A stretch of 64,000 nucleotides of DNA from Pontimonas salivibrio (lineage in GTDB: Bacteria; Actinomycetota; Actinomycetes; Actinomycetales; Microbacteriaceae): assembly GCF_002950575.1 (NCBI RefSeq), contig NZ_CP026923.1:1426001-1490000 (forward strand), read 5' to 3'. Under the pieces are notes generated by a model. The model was not told the origin of the DNA. It searched no databases and worked only from the letters and a program-made list of their open reading frames with translations. Made by a program: the position numbers and the translations under genes. Positions 45,403 through 54,272 of this stretch are shown here, in pieces. Numbering within the stretch: position 1 is the first letter of the stretch; the number at the start of each line of letters is the position of its first letter.

Positions 45403-46925
45403 TATGCGCTCACCATCTTTTCTCCGGAGGCCAGCGACATCACTGCCTTCTCGTCTGCTTCTGCTTGGCTGAGGGTTCCTTGGATTTGTCCGTCCCGAAC
45501 GACGTGAATCGTGTCGGAGAGCTCCAAGAGTTCCGGTAGGTCGGAGCTCACAACGAGGACGGCCGTGCCGTTGTCCGCTAAGCCCTTGACTAGTCGGTGG
45601 ATTTCGGCTTTTGCTCCCACGTCAACCCCGCGAGTGGGTTCGTCGAGCACGATCAGTGAGGGTTTTCTTCCCAACCATTTCGCCAACACAATCTTCTGCT
45701 GGTTTCCACCGCTGTATTGGCCTGCTTCACGCTTAATCTCTGGCGGGCGTAGACCCACGCGGTCCGCCAGCTCCTGCGCAAAGGTGATGATCTTCTTCTT
45801 CAGTTGGAATCCAGCCGTCGAGAGTTCTTTGCGGTTGGTGAGATTGATGTTTTCGCTCACCGTCATGGACAGTGCTAACCCGTCCGTGCGGCGCTCCTCC
45901 GGGATGTACCCCACGCCGTTTTTCACGGCGGATTGGTAACTGGTAAGAACCTTTGTTTTACCATCCAGAGTCATCGTGACATGGCCGGACAGGCGATCGT
46001 CGGCTCCGATGATTGCGCGCACCAATTCGGTGCGACCGGCTCCGACGAGCCCGCCAAGTCCGACGATTTCTCCCGCACGGACCTCAAGGTCGACACCGTT
46101 CACTCCAGGGGCCCTAATGCCCACAGCCCGAAGCACAACGTCACCAGGGGTGGCGACACGTCGCTCCTGCAAGTCTTTTTTCAACTCGCGCCCGACCATT
46201 TCGTCGACAACCTGTTCGGGCGAGGTCTCACCGATCGGGGATACCGAAACCCTTTTGCCGTCTCGCAGGATGGTGACGGTGTGGGAGATGCGGAACACTT
46301 CGGGAATCCGGTGGGAAATGTACACAATGGCCATGCCGCGTTCTGCTAGCCGCTGGAGCATTTCCAACAGGTAGTCGGTTTCGGCTGGTGTCAGTGTTGC
46401 GGTGGGCTCGTCCAGGATGAGCACTTTGGGTTTTCTTGCGACCGCTCGGGCGATTTCCACGAACTGTCGCAGGGCAACCGAGAGTCGGGAGATGCGTTCG
46501 TTGAGGTCAACGGAGACACCAATTTCGTCCAGGGCTTCCGCAGCAGTCTTTTTCATTTCTGCGTAGCGAGTGAAGCCAAAGGTAGTGGGGGCGTAACCGA
46601 GCATGATGTTCTCAGCAACAGTCATTTCTGGGACCAAGGAAAGTTCTTGGTGGACCAACGAAATTCCCGCGTCGATGGCTTCACGGGCGCCCGGCTCGAG
46701 AACAGCACCTTCGACGAGGACTTCGCCACTGTCGTGGGGAATCACTCCGGAAAGAACCCGCATCAGGGTCGACTTTCCCGCCCCATTTTCGCCGACAACA
46801 GAGTGGATTTCGCCGGGGTGGACCTCAAGGGAAACCCCATCGACGGCAGTCGCGCCGCCGAACTTCTTAACGATGTTGTGAGCTTCGATCACTGGCCCGG
46901 ATGATGAGGACGCCGAAGGTGACAC
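45402..46925 (-). CDS. CUT2 ABC transporter ATP-binding protein (two nucleotide-binding domains)
   Basis: 507 residues from GTG 46925, which has AGGAG 8 nt upstream; a TTG at 46961 is a weaker alternative. N-terminal domain: Walker A GENGAGKSTLMR, Walker B VLILDEPTATLTP. C-terminal domain: the degenerate GLVGAGRTELVRA usual in RbsA/XylG proteins, signature YSGGNQQKIVLAKWLG, Walker B LIVLDEPTRGVDVG. First gene of the importer operon. Confidence 0.92.
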   Translation of the reverse strand: MSPSASSSSGPVIEAHNIVKKFGGATAVDGVSLEVHPGEIHSVVGENGAGKSTLMRVLSGVIPHDSGEVLVEGAVLEPGAREAIDAGISLVHQELSLVPEMTVAENIMLGYAPTTFGFTRYAEMKKTAAEALDEIGVSVDLNERISRLSVALRQFVEIARAVARKPKVLILDEPTATLTPAETDYLLEMLQRLAERGMAIVYISHRIPEVFRISHTVTILRDGKRVSVSPIGETSPEQVVDEMVGRELKKDLQERRVATPGDVVLRAVGIRAPGVNGVDLEVRAGEIVGLGGLVGAGRTELVRAIIGADDRLSGHVTMTLDGKTKVLTSYQSAVKNGVGYIPEERRTDGLALSMTVSENINLTNRKELSTAGFQLKKKIITFAQELADRVGLRPPEIKREAGQYSGGNQQKIVLAKWLGRKPSLIVLDEPTRGVDVGAKAEIHRLVKGLADNGTAVLVVSSDLPELLELSDTIHVVRDGQIQGTLSQAEADEKAVMSLASGEKMVSA

Positions 46926-46986
46926 GTCTGGGGCTCCTTTGCCTAAGAACTTACGGCCCAAAAACTGGGCTACTCGCCAAGTGTAA

Positions 46987-47006
46987 ACACAGACATAACA
47001 CTGTGT
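46987..47006. promoter_or_regulatory. Candidate operator upstream of the CUT2 importer operon
   Basis: ACACAG-N8-CTGTGT inverted repeat in the gap between the XRE-cupin regulator and the ATPase gene, about 62 bases before the ATPase start. A GTGTAAACAC dyad overlaps its left end at 46981-46990. It is a plausible site for the adjacent regulator. Confidence 0.4.
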
Positions 47007-47072
47007 CCACTAGCGGTTGCAGATTTACCGAAACGTTATCTAGAGGTGAACGGTCGGTCAGGTGGGGAGAAG

Positions 47073-47789
47073 TTAGAAGTCGTGGCCGTTGCGGTGCCCG
47101 ACAGCAGCCGCGTTAGGGGTGTCACCCTCGAGGGCGTCGTCGTGGTCGGAGACAAACCAGATGGCGCGCACTTCATCGGGACCCGAATTCCAGAAACGGT
47201 GTGGAATGCGTGAATCAAATGCGAGCGAGTCCCCTGGGCCGAGTTGGGCTTCGCTAAACCCAATTTGCACGTTGAGCAGGCCGGAAAGAATCACACCGTA
47301 TTCGCGCCCCGAGTGGCGAATGTAATCCTCTGGGGGTTCCGCTCCCGGATTGGGGGCATACACCACCTCGAGAAACTCGGACCCTTCTTCAGGCTTGGCC
47401 GTCAGTCGCTCCCAGCGTGGGCCAGACTGCAGCTTCAAGCTGGGGCGCGAGGCGCGGCGCAACACAATGCCTGATTCGTCTAATGGTCCGCCTTCGGCGG
47501 TCACATCCGCCTCGCTAGGTGTGTCAATCAGTGGGCCGCCCTCCGGGGTGATGGCCTCCTCGAACAGCGAGTCCATGGAGACACCCAAAACGCTCACCAC
47601 GTTGTAGAGGGAGCGAACACTGAAGGAGGCGAGGCCGCGTTCGACCTGTGAGACGTGACTTGCCGAAACATCCACCCGGCGGGCAAGTTCGCGAACGCTC
47701 ATCCCCATCGATTCCCGGGCAGATCGAATACGGTCGCCGACAACAGCCCATTCTTGGGTTGTATCGGTTGTCGCATCGGTCCCCGCCAC
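47073..47789 (-). CDS. XRE-family regulator with C-terminal cupin domain
   Basis: 238 residues from GTG 47789 (GGGAGG 7 nt upstream); ATG 47828 is an in-frame alternative. N-terminal helix-turn-helix: SVRELARRVDVSASHVSQVERGL. C-terminal cupin: YIRHSGREYGVILSGLLNVQIGF, LGPGDSLAFDSRIPHRFWN. Such proteins (PuuR/SinR-cupin class) sense small amines, amino acids or sugars. It lies just upstream of the CUT2 importer on the same strand and probably controls it. Confidence 0.9.
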   Translation of the reverse strand: MAGTDATTDTTQEWAVVGDRIRSARESMGMSVRELARRVDVSASHVSQVERGLASFSVRSLYNVVSVLGVSMDSLFEEAITPEGGPLIDTPSEADVTAEGGPLDESGIVLRRASRPSLKLQSGPRWERLTAKPEEGSEFLEVVYAPNPGAEPPEDYIRHSGREYGVILSGLLNVQIGFSEAQLGPGDSLAFDSRIPHRFWNSGPDEVRAIWFVSDHDDALEGDTPNAAAVGHRNGHDF

Positions 47790-48189
47790 GAGGGTTACCT
47801 CCCTATTCACACGCTCAGTCGACTCCATACTCTACGCCTGTTCTGCTAGGCAACACGCTTCCATGTAGGCGAAGCCCTACCGTGGGCCCACCCAATGACA
47901 ACAGACGGCTTGTGAGGGAAAGTCATGCGGTGGCGTTTCTCACTTCCTACTTTGTGTTCATGACCATTAATTGCCGCAAGGCGCCTCCACTGTTGCCTCA
48001 CCACGCCCGGCCTGGCGAGGCCCGAATGAGCTCGGCTGTCGAGTGGGTGGCATGACTGTTCGGCTGCCAAGTCCGCCCCCCTCACCAAATGCTGAACAAT
48101 GCCGAACAATGCTGACTAGCTCAGTGAGTGTGATCAGGGTGCTTGCCAGGACGGGTTTTAACACACTGTTAGGGCACACAAGGCGTTGG
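47790..48189. other. Intergenic region without a supportable gene
   Basis: About 400 bases. Both strands contain short open frames but none with family features. A tandem AACAATGC (48087-48108 area) is the only repeat noted. It should hold the promoter of the XRE-cupin gene. Confidence 0.5.
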
Positions 48190-48455
48190 CTACTTCAGGT
48201 GTGGACGTGCAACTGGGGTCGGCACAGAAGGCCTGTGTCCGTGGTCTCCCCCAGGGCATGCCCATGAATCGTGCGGTTTACGCATGAACCCAGCTTCAAC
48301 GAGTTTGTCACGGCGAGACGGCACCATCGGAATGACGGCGCCCGCGGGTCTGCCACGGTCTATCAAAACCAGGCGGGCGCCCTCTGTTTCAGCGAGGCCA
48401 TCACCTCTGAGGCGTATTGTTTGAGCGGGCAAATGCCTCCAATGTTGTCCTTCAT
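48190..48455 (-). pseudogene. Frameshifted Phd/YefM-type antitoxin relic
   Basis: From ATG 48455 one frame reads MKDNIGGICPLKQYASEVMASLKQR, typical of the N terminus of Phd antitoxins, and then stops at 48363. The next frame continues the domain as GARLVLIDRGRPAGAVIPMV and RRDKLVEAGFMRKP. Joining the two near 48381-48386 (loss of one base or gain of two) restores a normal antitoxin. No PIN or RelE-like toxin frame is found downstream, so this is an orphan relic. It lies just beside tadC, at the opposite end of the accessory region from vapBC. Confidence 0.7.
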
Positions 48456-48487
48456 ATTGAGTGTTGTAGCTCTATGTGTGTCCGGTT

Positions 48488-49519
48488 CTAGAAGCCACCC
48501 TGAAGGGTCTGCACACTGGGCCACACGGCGAAAATCACCGTAGTGGGGAGAATGAGCATCACCAAGGGCACCAACATCCACACCTCTGCCTTACCCGCCC
48601 GATCCACAATTGCCCGCAAGCGTTGGTGGCGAGAATCAGCGCTGTGAGAGCGAACCACTTCGGCTAACGGCGCACCGCGCTCCAGCGCGGCCGCCAGATG
48701 CTCCACCAACGCCTCGATCTCGGGAACCGCCAAGCGCCCTGCAGAATCTCGGAGTGTGGGCCCCAACGGTTCACCCAATTCAACCAAGCGCATCACCCGC
48801 GCCCACTCCCCCGCCAATTCACCGTGCCCACGCTGGGCGATGCGTGACAGTGCAGCCGGTAGCGACTCCCCCGCGGCGAGCGCCAGTGACAGCAGCTCCA
48901 AAATGCTGGGGAATTCTTCGGCCAAACGCTCGCTGCGTTTTGCCACGAGGCGTCTAAGCAGACGGTCGTAGGCGCCTGCTCCCACCACTGCGCCGATTAC
49001 CAAAGCCATCAACGCCATGACTGTGCCACCCAGAGCACTGGTTCCCCCCTGTACCCCACCAGACATTCCTTGCTCGACAGACCCAATAGCTCCTTGGCCG
49101 AGCGTGGCGAGGACGGTAGCCAGTAATCCCAAGGCCGCGCCCCCCAATGCCCAGAGGACTCGGCGAAGCCGATACTCCGATGGCCCGTAGCCGACACCAG
49201 CCTGTTCCACCACACGTGTTGCCGCGGCATCACCACCAAGGAGAGTGTGGAGCCAATCGGTAAGCCTTGTGAATGCGGGTGACACCACCACCCCACCCAC
49301 GCTCACGGGGTCGATGAGCTGAGGGGCAAGCTCGGCTCTGGCCGGGGCGGAAATGTCCCGTAGCGCGTGCGCAATCCTGAGGGTGGAATTACTGACCCGA
49401 CTCTCCACACCGGATTCCGGCAGCGCCCACCAGCTGGCGACAACCGCCCACAAGCCGACACCCAGCGCAAGACCACACACCACGGCAACGGCGTGTAGGG
49501 CGTCAGGGGTAGACAGCAT
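48488..49519 (-). CDS. tadC: Tad pilus inner-membrane protein TadC
   Basis: 343 residues from ATG 49519, 2 bases after the tadB stop (the open frame to 49708 overlaps tadB and is not used). Type II secretion F domain: FPSILELLSLALAAGESLPAALSRIAQ and LAVPEIEALVEHLAAALERGAPLAEV, with membrane segments on both sides. It forms the platform with TadB. The next expected gene, the pilin, is missing here and is found at 28021. Confidence 0.88.
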   Translation of the reverse strand: MLSTPDALHAVAVVCGLALGVGLWAVVASWWALPESGVESRVSNSTLRIAHALRDISAPARAELAPQLIDPVSVGGVVVSPAFTRLTDWLHTLLGGDAAATRVVEQAGVGYGPSEYRLRRVLWALGGAALGLLATVLATLGQGAIGSVEQGMSGGVQGGTSALGGTVMALMALVIGAVVGAGAYDRLLRRLVAKRSERLAEEFPSILELLSLALAAGESLPAALSRIAQRGHGELAGEWARVMRLVELGEPLGPTLRDSAGRLAVPEIEALVEHLAAALERGAPLAEVVRSHSADSRHQRLRAIVDRAGKAEVWMLVPLVMLILPTTVIFAVWPSVQTLQGGF

Positions 49520-49521
49520 GT

Positions 49522-50496
49522 TTACCCCACACCCAGAACGGGGCTGGCGAACCAGCGCTGGTCCACCGGGAGTCGACCCAAGCGGCTCATCATCCGAAAG
49601 GCCAGGGCACTGAGCAGTGCACCTCCCACGATGACCGCAACCCCCGCAGGGGAATCGTAGGCCTGTACGGTCTCTGTCCGACCGGAGAGGACCACCAACA
49701 CCAACCACGGGGCTGCAACGCCGAGGCGTGATGCCGCACGAATCCAGGACTGCTTGGCGAGGGCATCCTCTCGAACAGCGATGTCAGCACGCACACTGGC
49801 TTGTAATGAGTGGAGCACACTGGGCAGTTCCCGGCCACCCACTTCGTGAGCCATGCGAAGCGCTTCAATAATCCGATCCGCCACAGGATCAGCAACTTCG
49901 TCCTTTAGTTGCGCCAGGGCGCTATCCACCCGGGTACCTGCCTCCACTTCGCGGCCAAAAGCGGCAAAAAAACCACGCAGCTCACCCGGAGAGTGGTGTT
50001 CTAAACCCGCCACCGCTTCAGCGACACCACCGCCCGAGCGAATGACCTGTCGAATATGGTCCACCAGGCCCGGCCATGCTGCCCTCAAACGTCGCTGGCG
50101 AGCCTCAATGCGGCCCTGCAGTAGTGCCCGGCCTGCAAGACCAAAGCCCACCATCGCGAGGGGCATCAGGACGGGAATCGGAATGAACACCCCGACCAGT
50201 GCCGCGAGAAGCACCGCGACCAGCACCCACAGGGCCATCACCACCGGGGCACGAAGAGAACCCCAGCCCGCTTGATCCAGTAGTTGCTGAACCTGACCCA
50301 CACCCCGGGTCATCACGCCTGCCCTTACTCCTCCCATGCCGATTGCTTTTCCAGGCCCGGGCTCAGCCTTCACATGGGCCGCCTGTGAAGAATCCAGCCA
50401 AGGGTCAGCAGAGGTCACAAACACGGAAAACAACACCAGTATTCCGGCAGCGAGGCCCAGCCCCGAGACCACAGCCAATGCTTCCCACCACGTCAT
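49522..50496 (-). CDS. tadB: Tad pilus inner-membrane protein TadB
   Basis: 324 residues. Membrane segments near 1-30 and 85-125, type II secretion F domain (RAAWPGLVDHIRQVIRSGGGVAEAVAGL, LRMAHEVGGRELPSVLHSLQ) and C-terminal segments. It overlaps tadA by 4 bases. Confidence 0.88.
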   Translation of the reverse strand: MTWWEALAVVSGLGLAAGILVLFSVFVTSADPWLDSSQAAHVKAEPGPGKAIGMGGVRAGVMTRGVGQVQQLLDQAGWGSLRAPVVMALWVLVAVLLAALVGVFIPIPVLMPLAMVGFGLAGRALLQGRIEARQRRLRAAWPGLVDHIRQVIRSGGGVAEAVAGLEHHSPGELRGFFAAFGREVEAGTRVDSALAQLKDEVADPVADRIIEALRMAHEVGGRELPSVLHSLQASVRADIAVREDALAKQSWIRAASRLGVAAPWLVLVVLSGRTETVQAYDSPAGVAVIVGGALLSALAFRMMSRLGRLPVDQRWFASPVLGVG

Positions 50497-51746
50497 TGGA
50501 GCGGGTCCCCTTCGACACTCGGTGAGAGAATCAATCCGCCCGCAGATGGTGTGTGGGCGCCAGGGGGCACTCGTGCAAGCTCACCGCTTCGCCAATCAAA
50601 CACAGTCTCAGCGTGGATACCGCCATCAGTGACACCGCGCGGTTCAATGATTTCTCGCACCCGACGGGTGCCATCCGAGCGCAGTTCGGCGTGAACCACC
50701 ACGTCAATGACGCCTGCCACGGTGGGCAGGACAAAACCGCGGTCAATATTCCCACCGGCAAGCAGTGGCAGAGTGCAAAGTTTTTCTAATGCGTGGCGAG
50801 CGCTTTTGGCGTGGATAGTGCACGCACCGGGCAGACCCGAATTGAGTGCAATCAACAAATCCAGTGCTTCAGCTTGGCGGACTTCACCCACCACGATGCG
50901 ATCCGGTCGCATCCGAAGCGCTTCTTTCACTAAACGACGCAGAGTGACCTCACCGGTGCCCTCGAGACTGGGCCCCCGACACTGCAACGCGACGTGGTCG
51001 GGAATGCCCAAATCCAGTTCAAAGGTTTCTTCGACACTGACCACCCGGTCACTAGGTGGTGCGGCCCGCAACAGGGTGTGTAACAGGGTGGTTTTGCCGG
51101 CTTGAGTTGCTCCGGAGACCAACACGGTTTTCCCTCCACGAATGGCAGCCCTCAGGTAGTGAGCTGCGGGGAGCGAGAGGACCCCCCGCTCCACCAAGTC
51201 GGCCAGGTCTCGAATGCTCTTACTAAATTTCCTGATGTTGACCGACCAATGTTGTCGGGTGATATCCGGTATCACCACGTGCACGCGTGATCCGTCGGGT
51301 AGGGATGCGTCCACAAAAGGTTGTGAAATATCGACTCGTCGCCCAGTGGGTCGAAGCATCCTCTCGACTAGTCCCCGCACCTCTTCGTCACTTAAGACCA
51401 GCGGTAGGGCTTCGCTGACTCCCGATCGGGCGATGAAGACCCGATCGGGAGCGTTAATCCATATTTCCTCGACCGCCGGGTCGTCAAGGGCTTCCTGGAG
51501 GGGGCCAAACCCTTCGAGGTGTGCGTGCAGGTGGGTGCGAAGCTCGCTCTCTGTGGCGGCACCCCACACATCACCCCCGAGGCTGGCTTCAGCGTGCCGG
51601 GCAACTTCCTCGTCAACAATGCTCGCCAAGGGGGTATCAACGGCGTGCACTGCTCGGCGCCTAATGTGTTCTGTGAGGTGGGAGTGCACGCTGGGAGTTG
51701 CAACGGGCGCACCGGTGAGGGAATCGGAGGAAGTCATGTCCACCAC
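50493..51746 (-). CDS. tadA: Tad pilus assembly ATPase TadA/CpaF
   Basis: 417 residues from GTG 51746; ATG 51737 is an equal alternative. Secretion ATPase with Walker A VSGATQAGKTTLLHTLL, Asp box VVSVEETFELDL, Walker B RPDRIVVGEVRQAEALDLL and His box GCTICHA-like GACTIHAKSARHAL. It powers pilus assembly. The septum-site-determining CpaE-like gene that usually precedes tadA in actinobacteria is absent; the upstream 150 bases lead into tRNA-Leu. Confidence 0.92.
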   Translation of the reverse strand: MVDMTSSDSLTGAPVATPSVHSHLTEHIRRRAVHAVDTPLASIVDEEVARHAEASLGGDVWGAATESELRTHLHAHLEGFGPLQEALDDPAVEEIWINAPDRVFIARSGVSEALPLVLSDEEVRGLVERMLRPTGRRVDISQPFVDASLPDGSRVHVVIPDITRQHWSVNIRKFSKSIRDLADLVERGVLSLPAAHYLRAAIRGGKTVLVSGATQAGKTTLLHTLLRAAPPSDRVVSVEETFELDLGIPDHVALQCRGPSLEGTGEVTLRRLVKEALRMRPDRIVVGEVRQAEALDLLIALNSGLPGACTIHAKSARHALEKLCTLPLLAGGNIDRGFVLPTVAGVIDVVVHAELRSDGTRRVREIIEPRGVTDGGIHAETVFDWRSGELARVPPGAHTPSAGGLILSPSVEGDPLQ

Positions 51747-51894
51747 CGTGCCAACGTCGAATACCCTGCGCAGAAGTTGTCCCCAGTAGGCGTGACAGCT
51801 ACCTGGTGCGACCTGACTTAGGGGCGTGTCACTCCCACGGTTGGAGCAGCACTACCGCCGGGCGAGTGTTCAGGCGGGATAGACTGTGGAAGCT

Positions 51895-51976
51895 GCGGGA
51901 GTGGTGAAATTGGCAGACACGCAGGATTTAGGTTCCTGTGCCTTCGGGCGTGGGGGTTCAAGTCCCCCCTTCCGCA
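51895..51976 (+). tRNA. tRNA-Leu (anticodon UAG)
   Basis: 82 nt. Acceptor GCGGGAG pairs with CTTCCGC (one G-U), discriminator A; anticodon arm CAGGA-TTTAGGT-TCCTG gives anticodon TAG; a variable arm TGCCTTCGGGCG of class II type; T arm GGGGG-TTCAAGT-CCCCC. CCA is not encoded. A TAGACT -10-like box lies 10 bases upstream. Confidence 0.95.
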
Positions 51977-52020
51977 CAAAGTGAGGTGTAGTGGGTAGCT
52001 ACTACGGGGTGACCAGTCGT

Positions 52021-52839
52021 CTACACCTCGAAGAGCACCAATGAGAGGGCCATCACGGCCATACCCGCAATCACGCCATAAATGGCAAGCTGTCCGCGGC
52101 CAAACTCCCTGGCCGCCGGAAGCAAACTATCCAGGGCGATGTAGACCATGATGCCTGCGACTGCGGCAAACAATGTGCCGAGCAGTGCATCGGAAATGAA
52201 GGGTTGAAGGACCAGGTAACCCAACACCGCACCCAGAGGCTCCGCGAGACCACTGAGCACACCCAGCCCAAACGCCCACAACCTGTTGCGCAACGCAAAA
52301 TACATGGGAATCGCGACCGCGATTCCTTCTGGAATGTTGTGAATGGCGATGGCCACACCCACGGAAAGCCCCACGGCGGGGTCTTCCAACGTGAGGAAGA
52401 AGGTGGCGATTCCTTCCGGGAAATTGTGAATGGTGACCGCGAGGGCGACCAAGAGGCCGGCGCGAAAGAGCCGCCGGGCTGGTTCGACCGGAAATTGGCT
52501 TTCCACGTCGGCTTTTGCCAAACGGCGCTTTTCATCGTTGGGCAGGGGCAGATCGGGTAAGAATCGGTAAAGCACTGCCATCAATAGCGTTCCGGTAAGA
52601 AACGCAACCGAGGCTTGGGCCAGCCCACTACCACCGTCGTCGGTGGCGAGAAAATCCATGGCTTTGGGGATGATTTCGACAAACGACACATAGAGCATCA
52701 CACCGGCAGAAAACCCCAACGCGAGCGCGAGAAACCGATCGTTGGTGGTCTTCGCAAAAAGCCCCAACGCGGCACCAATTCCGGTGGATAACCCTGCACC
52801 GAGGGTCACCAGGAAGGCGAGAAGTACGGGGCTGTCCAT
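52021..52839 (-). CDS. ZIP-family metal transporter (ZupT-like)
   Basis: 272 residues from ATG 52839. About eight membrane segments with the ZIP metal-site motifs HNFPEGIATFF and HNIPEGIAVAIP. It imports divalent metals such as zinc, iron or manganese. A cytosolic loop follows the third segment (NDEKRRLAKADVESQFPVEPA). Confidence 0.9.
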   Translation of the reverse strand: MDSPVLLAFLVTLGAGLSTGIGAALGLFAKTTNDRFLALALGFSAGVMLYVSFVEIIPKAMDFLATDDGGSGLAQASVAFLTGTLLMAVLYRFLPDLPLPNDEKRRLAKADVESQFPVEPARRLFRAGLLVALAVTIHNFPEGIATFFLTLEDPAVGLSVGVAIAIHNIPEGIAVAIPMYFALRNRLWAFGLGVLSGLAEPLGAVLGYLVLQPFISDALLGTLFAAVAGIMVYIALDSLLPAAREFGRGQLAIYGVIAGMAVMALSLVLFEV

Positions 52840-52959
52840 CACGCCCGAGCTTAGCAACGCGGTGATTCAGGCGGGCCGGGAAGAACCTGGCAAAGAAGAG
52901 ACATAAGGCCGGTATCGCTGCCCTGGGGACAGCTGCTACCGAGACCCCATAGAGGTTGC

Positions 52960-53541
52960 TTACACGCCCTGATAGCGCTCAACAAGGGCCCCGGCTAAGG
53001 CTTGAAAGGCTTGACCTCGGTGGCTGACACGGTTTTTATCCTCTGCGGTCATCTCGGCTGCGGTGTGTTCTTGGCCATCGGGGATAAAGACCGGGTCGTA
53101 GCCAAAACCACCCCCGCCGTGGGGGGCATCCGCGATGGTCCCGTACCAGCGACGTTCGATAGTCACTTCTCCGTCGCCATCAACCAGTGCGGCCACACAG
53201 ACAAAATATGCCCGGCGGTCAGTCACGCCATTGAGGTTTTCTAATAAGAGCGACACGTTGTCGGTGTCCTCACCACTGGGGCTGTACCGAGCGGAATGGA
53301 TACCGGGAGCACCGCCAAGAGCGTCAACACAAATCCCGGAGTCATCGGCAATCGTGGGTTGCCCGCTGTCAATAAAACCCGCACGGGCTTTAATCAACGC
53401 GTTTTCGGTAAAAGTATCGCCGTCCTCCTCTGGGGGGTCACCCTTGGGCCCCACAATGTCTACCGACGGCCACACGTCGGCCATGATGGCCTGGACTTCA
53501 CCGCGCTTGTGGGCGTTGTGACTGGCGAAAACCAGCTGCAT
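52960..53541 (-). CDS. rdgB: XTP/dITP diphosphatase (RdgB/HAM1)
   Basis: 193 residues. It removes non-canonical purine triphosphates. Motifs: FASHNAHKRGEVQAI, FTENALIKARAGF, ADDSGICVDALGG and GGFGYDPVFIPDG, RVSHRGQAF. The ATG shares a base with the rph stop, an arrangement conserved in actinobacteria (rph-rdgB). Confidence 0.95.
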   Translation of the reverse strand: MQLVFASHNAHKRGEVQAIMADVWPSVDIVGPKGDPPEEDGDTFTENALIKARAGFIDSGQPTIADDSGICVDALGGAPGIHSARYSPSGEDTDNVSLLLENLNGVTDRRAYFVCVAALVDGDGEVTIERRWYGTIADAPHGGGGFGYDPVFIPDGQEHTAAEMTAEDKNRVSHRGQAFQALAGALVERYQGV

Positions 53542-54272
53542 TACGACGCCAATGTTGTTCGTTGAATGTCGACCAGGGTCGAGATACCCTCCAGCGCAAG
53601 GTCGACAAGGTCGCCCAATTCGTCTTTCGAAAAGGGTTGCCCCTCAGCGGTGCCCTGTACTTCGACCAGGAGTCCTCGGCCTGTCGCCACCACATTCATG
53701 TCGGTCTCGGCGGTGGAGTCTTCGTTGTAGTCCAAATCGAGCGCTGGTTCACCCGCAACAATGCCCACACTGATTGCCGCGACCTCGTCGATCAGTACTT
53801 TCGCGCCCTCGGGGACGTGTCCCTGCTTTTTCGCCCACGCAATCGCGTCGGCGAGCGCAACATAAGCTCCGGTGATTGCCGCGGTTCTTGTTCCCCCATC
53901 GGCCTGCAAGACGTCGGTGTCGATCACGATGGTGTTTTCGCCCAGTTCCGGGTAGGACACGACGGCCCTGAGGGAGCGGCCGATAAGCCGAGAAATTTCG
54001 TGTGTGCGCCCACCCACTTTGCCTTTCACCGCCTCACGGTCCATCCGCGAATTGGTGGAGCGAGGCAGCATCCCGTATTCGGCGGTGACCCAGCCCGTGC
54101 CTTGGCCCTTCAACCAGCGCGGAACGCCCGGTTGAAATGATGCAGTACACAACACCCGGGTGTTGCCAAAGCTCACCAACGCGCTTCCTTCGGCGTTTTC
54201 TGACCAACCGCGTTCAATGGTGACCTCGCGCAGGGTGCGGTTATCTCGTCCGTTGGACCGTTTAAGCGCCAT
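53541..54272 (-). CDS. rph: Ribonuclease PH
   Basis: 243 residues from ATG 54272 ([11 protein letters not shown]), overlapping the murD2 end by 11 bases. It trims tRNA 3' ends by phosphorolysis. Motifs: [51 protein letters not shown] and [20 protein letters not shown]. Part of the line murL-murD2-rph-rdgB. Confidence 0.96.
   Translation of the reverse strand: MALKRSNGRDNRTLREVTIERGWSENAEGSALVSFGNTRVLCTASFQPGVPRWLKGQGTGWVTAEYGMLPRSTNSRMDREAVKGKVGGRTHEISRLIGRSLRAVVSYPELGENTIVIDTDVLQADGGTRTAAITGAYVALADAIAWAKKQGHVPEGAKVLIDEVAAISVGIVAGEPALDLDYNEDSTAETDMNVVATGRGLLVEVQGTAEGQPFSKDELGDLVDLALEGISTLVDIQRTTLAS

Noticed and set aside
48087-48108. AACAATGC tandem as the start of a CRISPR or repeat array
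   Set aside because: Only two short copies, no spacers of regular length and no cas genes.
47846-48179. Short minus-strand frames as the toxin partner of the relic antitoxin
   Set aside because: No PIN, RelE or Doc motif is visible and composition looks non-coding.
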